DNA of 64,000 nucleotides from a virus, in the IMG/VR virus record IMGVR_UViG_3300033156_000215, positions 1 through 64,000 of that record. One strand, written 5' to 3'. A program made the position numbers and the translations under genes. Positions 31,555 to 38,417 of this stretch are shown here, piece after piece. The notes beneath the pieces are model-generated. The model was given only the letters and a program-made list of their open reading frames with translations. It ran no database searches and had not been told where the DNA came from. Each line of letters begins with the position of its first letter. Within the stretch, counting starts at the first letter, position 1.

Positions 31555-31881
31555 TTAGCTTTTTTTGGGCACTACCTCTTGGTTGCTAAGCTTATCTGTT
31601 ATGTGATTTACCAGAATAGCAGGTAGTTTCAGAATCGAATTCTCATCTTCTTTAGGTATTGGTAACTTCTCTCCTGTTTCTGGATCCTCTAGGTTCCAGT
31701 CGATGATAGTCTGCTTCAACAAGTCGAGGAATGAAGAATCGTCCTCAGGATTATCAGGAAGACTTCTGATAGTAGCATACGGAAGAGCTTGGACAGGAAG
31801 AGCTTCTACCCACTTTCCCTTTAGACCAAACTCATCCAGTTCGATCCTGAACTTCATTCTCTCGACAAATTGCTTCCACAT
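31555..31881 (-). CDS. Tail assembly chaperone, first frame (108 aa)
   Basis: gpG-like protein: LDEFGLKGKWVEALPVQALP near the start, then helical acidic segments. It ends in the A7 slippery site. AGAGGAG lies about eight bases before ATG 31881, favouring that start although it overlaps the MerR-like gene by 50 bases. It sits between the major tail protein and the tape measure, the expected position. Confidence 0.75.
   Translation of the reverse strand: MWKQFVERMKFRIELDEFGLKGKWVEALPVQALPYATIRSLPDNPEDDSSFLDLLKQTIIDWNLEDPETGEKLPIPKEDENSILKLPAILVNHITDKLSNQEVVPKKS
31560..31566 (-). other. Probable programmed frameshift site (A7)
   Basis: Codons CCC AAA AAA AGC TAA end the first chaperone frame. 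A +1 (or -2) shift on the seven adenines continues into the downstream frame without a stop. Position and organisation match the frameshifted tail chaperones known in many tailed phages. Most use -1, while Mu uses -2. Confidence 0.6.
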
Positions 31882-32134
31882 ATTCTCTACTCCTCTTTGG
31901 AATAAGTATTTGGGTTAATTCATCCTTATGCTTCTTTAGCAAAATATCAACCTGCTTTAGCTGATGAATGAGCAAGATGTCATTTAGCGTTCCAGCAGGA
32001 TAATAAACTTCTTGACCTATCCTTGAAGGTTTAGGTATAAGATTCTTTTCAGCCCAGTAGCGTAACTGTCTTTCAGTTACTTGTACTCCTAATTCTCTAA
32101 GTATGCCTAACAGTTCTTGTCTAGACAATGACAT
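31832..32134 (-). CDS. MerR-like helix-turn-helix protein (100 aa)
   Basis: Residues 1-45 contain a winged HTH of the MerR type: LGVQVTERQLRYWAEKNLIP, then a YYPAG strand. The C-terminal half is a charged helix. No ligand domain. It probably regulates transcription or acts as an excisionase-like DNA binder. Its place inside the tail operon, 50 bases into the chaperone gene, is odd. Confidence 0.75.
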   Translation of the reverse strand: MSLSRQELLGILRELGVQVTERQLRYWAEKNLIPKPSRIGQEVYYPAGTLNDILLIHQLKQVDILLKKHKDELTQILIPKRSREYVEAICRENEVQDRTG

Positions 32135-32156
32135 TTTTTGTCAGTTCCTGTTCAAA

Positions 32157-32184
32157 GGTAAAGCCACTATTTTGTGGCTCTACC
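32157..32184 (-). terminator. Hairpin after the major tail protein gene
   Basis: On the minus strand GGTAGAGCCAC, loop AAAATA, GTGGCTTTACC: an 11-bp stem with one G-U, followed by TTTG. Probably a partial terminator that lowers expression of chaperone and tape measure relative to the tube protein. Confidence 0.6.
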
Positions 32185-32192
32185 TCTTAGTA

Positions 32193-33116
32193 CTAGTAGC
32201 TTGAAGTATTATTTGCAAGTATTACTCTACAAGGGCCAGAGTCTGTAGTATTAGATATACATCGCCAATTTAGCGTCAGTCTCAAGTCAACTTCATCCCT
32301 GCTAATCTCAGCAGGTTCAGAGCTAAACGATACGTTGCCAGATGTGAAAGTAAACGTATTAGTACCACTTGTGAATGTCACGTCCATCGTAGCTGTAGTG
32401 TTATTCAAATAACGGTTGAGATCGTCTGCACTATCAAAGATAATTACCATGTTTCCAGCAGCTTCCATAGGCCCAGCATAGATGCTATAAGGAGCTTGAG
32501 TATTAGAAGCTGTGTAAACAATGCTTGCTTCCCTGGTAAGGGTAGCTTCGAAAGTAATGACTTTGGCAAAGGAAGAGCTATCAAGTTCGATAGAAGCTTG
32601 CCAACCGATGTACGGATCATCTGTCGAAGCTGCCTCAACAGATAGCGTAGACGTGGTGTAATCCTTACCGACTAGACTAGCAGACCAGTTTAGAAAGTCT
32701 TCAGCAGCATTGAACGTGATGCCAAACTCTGACACTCTTAGTCCTCGCATCATCAGAGTCTGCACACCATTTTCATCCAAGATTGCTAGCGATGTCGGAT
32801 CTTGAGCCATAGTGAAAGTGTGCGTGTAAGGAGTCTCAGTTCCAGACGTAGTTACACTACCAAACAAGCCAAGCAAGACGTAACCGATCTCATCAGGATA
32901 GACATGACCTTCTACATCAAATTCTACCCTGAAGACACCTTGGTAGATACCAAAGTCAGCACCAAACTCTCCACGCAAACTCTGGTCTCTGAGAAGTTCA
33001 TAAGTTATAGGACTGTAGGAAAAAGGTTCGATGGGAAGGTTTATGAATGTAGTTGCTCCACCGCCCCATGAACTCTCTTTATTTATTCCCAATTTAGACA
33101 AAGCTGAAAGTACCAT
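32193..33116 (-). CDS. Major tail (tube) protein (307 aa)
   Basis: Beta-sandwich protein rich in Ser/Thr/Ala, with VYPDEIGYVLLGLFGSV and EFGITFNAAEDFLNWSASLV segments typical of tail-tube proteins. The C-terminal 70 residues form an Ig-like tail. Gene order (connector, terminator, tube, chaperone, tape measure) supports the assignment, and a terminator follows as is usual for a highly expressed structural gene. Confidence 0.82.
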   Translation of the reverse strand: MVLSALSKLGINKESSWGGGATTFINLPIEPFSYSPITYELLRDQSLRGEFGADFGIYQGVFRVEFDVEGHVYPDEIGYVLLGLFGSVTTSGTETPYTHTFTMAQDPTSLAILDENGVQTLMMRGLRVSEFGITFNAAEDFLNWSASLVGKDYTTSTLSVEAASTDDPYIGWQASIELDSSSFAKVITFEATLTREASIVYTASNTQAPYSIYAGPMEAAGNMVIIFDSADDLNRYLNNTTATMDVTFTSGTNTFTFTSGNVSFSSEPAEISRDEVDLRLTLNWRCISNTTDSGPCRVILANNTSSY

Positions 33117-33130
33117 TTAAACCTCCAAGG

Positions 33131-33580
33131 TTACACGTAAGAGATAGTCTTTATCTCTCTTACAGTAAATGTTATAGTTACATGATAACACAACCTATCC
33201 GCTAATGCTGCAAGTTCTGTTTCAGCACTTGGTGGCATCAGAATATAATTTCCACCAGAAAGTAGAGATATATTCTTAGCCAATTCAAACAAAACGTTGT
33301 CTACAAGCGTATCAAAAGCTGAAGCAGTAGACATTGAAACAAAACCATCTATAGCTACTGTGTTATCAAAGAACACTCTTTGTGAAGCAGCTCCTTCTCT
33401 GATTATTTCAGCTCTACGCCTACTTATAAACCAAACATTGATACGGTTATTTGAATCGAGTGCGTAATTGGTTATGAATTGATCAAGAGTTGGCGTAGGA
33501 ACTGGATCTGTAACTACGTTTTCTACGTCAGATACGTTTCCTAGTATTGTCGCTACATTAGTAATAATTTCATCAATCAT
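33131..33580 (-). CDS. Tail terminator-like protein (149 aa)
   Basis: Alpha/beta fold of the tail-completion type: N-terminal helix, then NRINVWFISRRRAEIIREG, a strand-rich middle, and VTITFTVREIKTISYV at the end. Start in an ATGA overlap with the upstream connector. Assigned by length and position immediately before the tube gene. Confidence 0.6.
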   Translation of the reverse strand: MIDEIITNVATILGNVSDVENVVTDPVPTPTLDQFITNYALDSNNRINVWFISRRRAEIIREGAASQRVFFDNTVAIDGFVSMSTASAFDTLVDNVLFELAKNISLLSGGNYILMPPSAETELAALADRLCYHVTITFTVREIKTISYV

Positions 33581-34239
33581 TCATCAATACTCCAATCAGT
33601 TATGCCGTAGACTGCATTATAGTCTGTAAGCTTAGGCATTGTTTTTTGCTGATATAGAGCAGCAGGAGCAGCTCGTCCACTAGCAATATCTATTCCAGTT
33701 CTAATTGTAAATGTGCTCATGAAATTCTTTCTAGCGTTTGTATATTCGCTAGATTTAGTTCTCCACACTCCAGACAGAGTGCTAACAACATCATCTATTG
33801 AACCTGCGTATTTAGCTGCTAGCTGGTCACAAACTAAAGCAGCAGCCAATATAGCTACTGACTCAGCATCGTAATCCGATAGAGTATCCTCAGTCCACAA
33901 TGCAGTATAAGAGAGATTGAAGTCATCCTCTATCGCATACTTGAACTTAAGTTTCTTTCCTGTAGGTGTGTAGTAGATATTATAGTAATCTGTTGATAGG
34001 ATTTCAGGTGGATGCTGATTCAGAGGATATTCGATTTGAAGTATCTTACTAAATTGGTCTACCCAATTATCCGGCAAGTCAAAATCATAGGTAGATGAAC
34101 TTACGGTGTACTTTTCGGTTATTACTCTGGGACTATATCTTGAAAACACGGCAATAGCGGAAGTAACATAAGAAGCAACTGTTACTCCCTCAGTAGCAGC
34201 TTGTGGTAATAGCTCGTTCACACGATCTGCAATAGCCAA
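33577..34239 (-). CDS. Head-tail connector / adaptor (220 aa)
   Basis: Helical N-terminus, central segment with Tyr/Asp strands, and AAALVCDQLAAKYAG helix, like phage head-closure or adaptor proteins. Initiates at TTG 34239 after GAGGA; no better start exists. It follows the capsid and spike genes. Tentative. Confidence 0.6.
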   Translation of the reverse strand: MAIADRVNELLPQAATEGVTVASYVTSAIAVFSRYSPRVITEKYTVSSSTYDFDLPDNWVDQFSKILQIEYPLNQHPPEILSTDYYNIYYTPTGKKLKFKYAIEDDFNLSYTALWTEDTLSDYDAESVAILAAALVCDQLAAKYAGSIDDVVSTLSGVWRTKSSEYTNARKNFMSTFTIRTGIDIASGRAAPAALYQQKTMPKLTDYNAVYGITDWSIDE

Positions 34240-34338
34240 AGTCTAATCCTCGCTCTAGATATAAAAAGAGAGTAAACTTGTTCACGTTATACGTGTGTAG
34301 TTCTCTGTCTCAGTAAAAATTTTTCTTGATTATTTAGT

Positions 34339-34728
34339 CTAACGAGGTTGATAATCAAAAATCAATGAAAGATTGGTCAAACCTACACCACTACCTTCTT
34401 GAGCAATGACCAGCTTCAAGACTTCACCTTCGTCAATATCGGTAGCAGACACAAGGCTGGTAACTGTGTTAGCTGCCAGAGCTGTAGTATTGGTACCAAA
34501 CGAACCAAACGAAGTCGTGCCAGTACCAGTAGTGCCTCCGTTCGTAAACGTCAGCGTTGCGTAGTCTGAAGAGTTAGAGGCAGCAGTAGCTGACACAACA
34601 CCCTTGATTGCAACTTTAGCATCGTAAGGGGCCTTGAACACGAAACCTGTAAAAGACCCACCAGCAGTAACACTACCAATATATTGCACTTGACTAAGCG
34701 TGCCAGGAATATCATGTATCCTAGACAT
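34339..34728 (-). CDS. Head decoration / capsid-associated protein (129 aa)
   Basis: Small Gly/Thr/Ser-rich beta protein (a TLTFTNGGTTGTGTTSF stretch), compact with no charged tail. Located directly after the capsid gene with GGAGG upstream, as for decoration or stabilising proteins. Function from context only. Confidence 0.6.
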   Translation of the reverse strand: MSRIHDIPGTLSQVQYIGSVTAGGSFTGFVFKAPYDAKVAIKGVVSATAASNSSDYATLTFTNGGTTGTGTTSFGSFGTNTTALAANTVTSLVSATDIDEGEVLKLVIAQEGSGVGLTNLSLIFDYQPR

Positions 34729-34804
34729 TTATTAATCCTCCAATTCGAAATCTACCCACCTAATCCCACCCTCTCATCGCTGAGCACTCAACCCATCATC
34801 GGGT

Positions 34805-37090
34805 TTATCCGACGTAACCGTAGAAGCCTCGGTGATCCTCGATGGCCACAGCAAACACAAGGCGAACTTTGAAGTAAACCTTGTCAGCCGTGAGGTTACT
34901 ACCAGTATTAGGAACCTCGGTTAGAATCTCAGGTTCCTCTCTACCATCAAGGAATCCGACAGCGAGCATCGGAACCATGTTCTTATCCGCTGCCAAGAAC
35001 CAGTAAGTAGTATTAGTTGTCCAGTAAGGAACAACTATAATCTCGAACTGTTCCTTGACAGGGTTAGCATAGTAAGTTGAGCTGTCTACATAGAAACTAC
35101 CAGATTGAATCTGAACTGCTGTAGCTCTCAAAGCAGGTGGCACAATCAAGTACTTCGGCACAACACCGATGGCGAGTGCTGAAGAACTAGGAGCTGCTTG
35201 AGACATCATAGCAGCAAAACCGTCTGCTACAGCCGAAACTCCAAGAGTTTGAGTAGACTGGTTAGAGTGGCCAGCGCTGTCTATAAGAGCAGTGCTGTCG
35301 TAACCGCAAGTAGCGTTCGAATCAAGAACATCGAACACTGCCTTGTAAACAGTCCACTTCCCAGCCAAGCTCAACCTACGAGGAATCTTGGCCAAAGCGT
35401 TGAGGTCATCATTGAGAGCATCCTCCCAAGTATAACTCTCAAGCTGACCATACTTACCAGGAGTAAGCGTAGCAGCTTCATCGCCAGGGCTGGTAGGCTC
35501 AGTATACGTACCGCCAGACGAGACGCTAGGCAGCGTATTGTAATAACCAACCCTAACGAGGTTATGATCACGCATATCTTGTAGCGAAACGACATCGCTA
35601 ACAAGCTCACGCCACTCATTGAGATATTCAGCCTCGTAGTCCTTCATCAGTGCCCTGTGCATTGAAGTACCAAAGGCATCAGACCAACTAATTGCCTCTT
35701 GAGCAAAGGTATTCTCAGCAAACTTGGCATTTCCGATGTCTCGGATAATCATATGGGCAAGATCGCTCTTCGAAACCGAGAACGGATCTATTCCATTGAT
35801 TCGGCAATAAGATTCGTGCAAGCTGCGGAAAGGCTGCACACCCTCGACCATCTTACCGGTCAGCATACCTTCCATAGCCAGCACGTACTTATCCTGCTCA
35901 GACAAGCCAGGCTGCACAACCGTGCTCTGTCGAGTCTCCTCGATGAGGCTGGCAGTTAGATTCTTCAAAAGCTCTATCTCCTTATCCAGCTCTTCCTCCG
36001 TGACAATCTTGCCATCAAACTTTGCACGCAAGACGTTCACAACAGCAGGCGGAAGTCCCTGGGTTTTCTGCTCGAACAACTTCTCACTCTTGAGTCGAGC
36101 AAGCTCTTCCTTCAGTTCGTTGAGTTCCGGCATAACCTTATCCTCAACAGCTATCTGAGCTATATCAGGAGCTTCAGTATCAGGAATCTCTGGAGCATCC
36201 TCCCTACGGATTATCTCCTCCTGAACTGACTCTTGATCCTCGCTCATCTCTTCACGCTGCTCTTCCGCAGCAACAACTTCCTCTTCCATTTCATTTTCCT
36301 CCTCAAATTCTAGCTCTACAGGGTCAAAAGGTATCTGTACTGATTCATACAAACCTAGCAGCTTTCCTCCAGCAGCAGGTTCAGTAACTACATCAACTGA
36401 AATAACCTCCTCGATAGATTCCACATAGAATACTTTCCTTCCTTCCATAACCTTAGGCTTAATGTCTACTGCTGCACAGATAGACAAACCTACCAGATCA
36501 GGTTTATTTCGATCGAAAGCTTCTTGCAGAATTCCAACGATAGGAGATTGAGACAAAGCTACAAACGTAGCTTCAATAGCTTGAGCTTCCTCGTTCCAGT
36601 AAGGATCCTCAAACCAACCAACCAAATCTCTAACGCTTCTCGTTATTCCACCATTCTTGAACTCGTGGTCTACATAGCACTTAATGTTAGCAAACTTGTC
36701 AACACAGTTCTTTAGAACTTCTGCTGGATAGAAACGATTATTCTGAGAAAGACCAGCTTGGATAAGTCTTGCTTTCCAGACTAGACCGTTTCCACCTTCC
36801 TTGGCTTCAACAAGCTCCGCTTCGTCTGTAGTAGACTTTGTGTAATACCTTAGATCAGAATCAGCTTTGTATCCTGGAGCATAGGACATCTGTTTCTTGA
36901 CCTTGGTTGCTAACTTCTCGATAGCTTCAAGCAAACTCTTATTGTCTTCAAGCTTCTCAGCAGCTTTTCGAAGTTTATCAAGCTCACTTAGAACGTCTCT
37001 CAGAAACTGAGTTCCAGCTCTTCCGTAGTAGCCTTGACCTACAGCTTCTACAGAATCCTCAAGTTTCTGCAAGACCTCCTGTATTTTCAT
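34805..37090 (-). CDS. Prohead protease-scaffold-major capsid polyprotein (761 aa)
   Basis: One ORF carries three parts. Residues about 75-250 match the phage head-maturation protease region (NRFYPAEVLKNCVDKF, YVDHEFKNG, DLVGLSICA). Residues about 250-390 are a Glu-rich, coiled scaffold-like linker. Residues about 400-761 are the capsid protein (MIIRDIGNAKFAENTF, LPSVSSGGTYTEP, WFLAADKNMVPMLAVGFLDG). GGAGG six bases before ATG 37090 and an ATGA overlap set the start; a GTG at 37108 is less likely. Self-cleavage would release mature capsid. Confidence 0.85.
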   Translation of the reverse strand: MKIQEVLQKLEDSVEAVGQGYYGRAGTQFLRDVLSELDKLRKAAEKLEDNKSLLEAIEKLATKVKKQMSYAPGYKADSDLRYYTKSTTDEAELVEAKEGGNGLVWKARLIQAGLSQNNRFYPAEVLKNCVDKFANIKCYVDHEFKNGGITRSVRDLVGWFEDPYWNEEAQAIEATFVALSQSPIVGILQEAFDRNKPDLVGLSICAAVDIKPKVMEGRKVFYVESIEEVISVDVVTEPAAGGKLLGLYESVQIPFDPVELEFEEENEMEEEVVAAEEQREEMSEDQESVQEEIIRREDAPEIPDTEAPDIAQIAVEDKVMPELNELKEELARLKSEKLFEQKTQGLPPAVVNVLRAKFDGKIVTEEELDKEIELLKNLTASLIEETRQSTVVQPGLSEQDKYVLAMEGMLTGKMVEGVQPFRSLHESYCRINGIDPFSVSKSDLAHMIIRDIGNAKFAENTFAQEAISWSDAFGTSMHRALMKDYEAEYLNEWRELVSDVVSLQDMRDHNLVRVGYYNTLPSVSSGGTYTEPTSPGDEAATLTPGKYGQLESYTWEDALNDDLNALAKIPRRLSLAGKWTVYKAVFDVLDSNATCGYDSTALIDSAGHSNQSTQTLGVSAVADGFAAMMSQAAPSSSALAIGVVPKYLIVPPALRATAVQIQSGSFYVDSSTYYANPVKEQFEIIVVPYWTTNTTYWFLAADKNMVPMLAVGFLDGREEPEILTEVPNTGSNLTADKVYFKVRLVFAVAIEDHRGFYGYVG

Positions 37091-38412
37091 TTCTTCCTCC
37101 ATATACACTCTCCGACCTTTTCCATTCCAAGAGGCACTAAGAACTTTTCCATATTGTGGGTGTAGTGGAATGGATGTGTAGGATCAGGCCCTGGAGTATG
37201 TTCAACTAAGATTCCACCTTTCACAAGCTTTGGTATCAAAGTTCTCAAAACCTTGGAAAGTGATTTTGGACTAATGTGCTCAAACACATCTAACGCTATT
37301 ATACCACATATTTCGTCAAGATCTTTCAAATCATTAAGTATTTTGATGTTTGCTTCTTCAATTTTATAAATCTCTGAAGCCATCTTTCTACAAAGAGAAG
37401 ATTTGTCGTAGTAATAAACTTGTTCTACTCCGTGTCTATGGATAAAGAGTGCGTCTACACCAAGTCCACTACCGAAACACAATACTGGCTTGTTCATCTC
37501 TATAAAAGAGGGCACTACGCTGTAAACCACTTTCAATAGATTAGAAAAACTTACGCTACAGTTCCAGGCTATCAGATCGTAGACGCCTGCTTCTGTCTCG
37601 AATATTTCTTTTCCTTCTCGTTCAGCTTGCAAAGCCAGTTTAGGGCCTAGTGGAACTTGCTTAACTATATCTTCTACGGATTTATTTAGAACTTCAGTAG
37701 CAGCTTTTATAAGAACGTTAGCTAATTTCAGACGGAATTCAACTTCGTCTTGAGGATTAGCTCGCAAGTAATCGGCTGTATTGACTGGTCTTATAGCTAA
37801 GTGGTCGGGAAGGATACTCATGTCTGCATAAATCTTGTATCCGTGCTCAACTGCTTTCAGACAGAAGTAGTAATCCTCTGAACAATTGCGTTCGAAGCTA
37901 AACCAGGGTTCAGGAACATTCTCGAAAACTTCTCTGTGAACCAGCAAACATCCCGCACCACAACCTCCAATCTCTATCAAAGCATCGTGGTCTGGTGCTG
38001 GAGTATACAAAGGTTGAAATGGATGCTTCTTGAAGAAAGCAAGTGTTTCGTCTATCAGAGGTAGGAAATGTGTTCCAGAATGGTGCTTAGCTATAAGCGG
38101 AGTTGGGTCTCCTGGTTCCTTTGAATAATACAAACCGGTTAGAATCTTTATATTGTTTTTCTTGGCTCTGTTGACCATCAGATTTACTAGTTCTGGATGG
38201 AATATCATGTCCGAATCTAGAAATAGTGCGTACACGTTATTAGTAGCCAGAAAATCTTTTACTAGCCTGTTTCTCAAATCAGCTAGAAGAGTTCCTTCCT
38301 CAAACTTTATGTCGTTGACTTTACCTCTTAGAGCTACTTGATAAATACTATCAAGAGCACGTGGTATGATAAAGTAAGGAAGTCTTGGTACAAGTATTGA
38401 GACTTTAGGCAT
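37087..38412 (-). CDS. Glycosyltransferase-methyltransferase fusion (441 aa)
   Basis: N-terminal half (1-230) is a GT-A glycosyltransferase: an EEGTLLADLRNRLV helix, FLDSDMIF (the DxD-containing motif), GCGAGCLLVHREVFE and FSEDYYFCLK-like acidic motif. C-terminal half (about 290-441) is a SAM methyltransferase: VLCFGSGLGVDALF (motif I), IIALDVFEHI, LVEHTPGP. The start 38412 is nine bases after AAGGAG. Located between ligase and capsid genes; perhaps modifies virion proteins or host glycans. Substrates unknown. Confidence 0.8.
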   Translation of the reverse strand: MPKVSILVPRLPYFIIPRALDSIYQVALRGKVNDIKFEEGTLLADLRNRLVKDFLATNNVYALFLDSDMIFHPELVNLMVNRAKKNNIKILTGLYYSKEPGDPTPLIAKHHSGTHFLPLIDETLAFFKKHPFQPLYTPAPDHDALIEIGGCGAGCLLVHREVFENVPEPWFSFERNCSEDYYFCLKAVEHGYKIYADMSILPDHLAIRPVNTADYLRANPQDEVEFRLKLANVLIKAATEVLNKSVEDIVKQVPLGPKLALQAEREGKEIFETEAGVYDLIAWNCSVSFSNLLKVVYSVVPSFIEMNKPVLCFGSGLGVDALFIHRHGVEQVYYYDKSSLCRKMASEIYKIEEANIKILNDLKDLDEICGIIALDVFEHISPKSLSKVLRTLIPKLVKGGILVEHTPGPDPTHPFHYTHNMEKFLVPLGMEKVGECIWRKK

Positions 38413-38417
38413 TGAAT

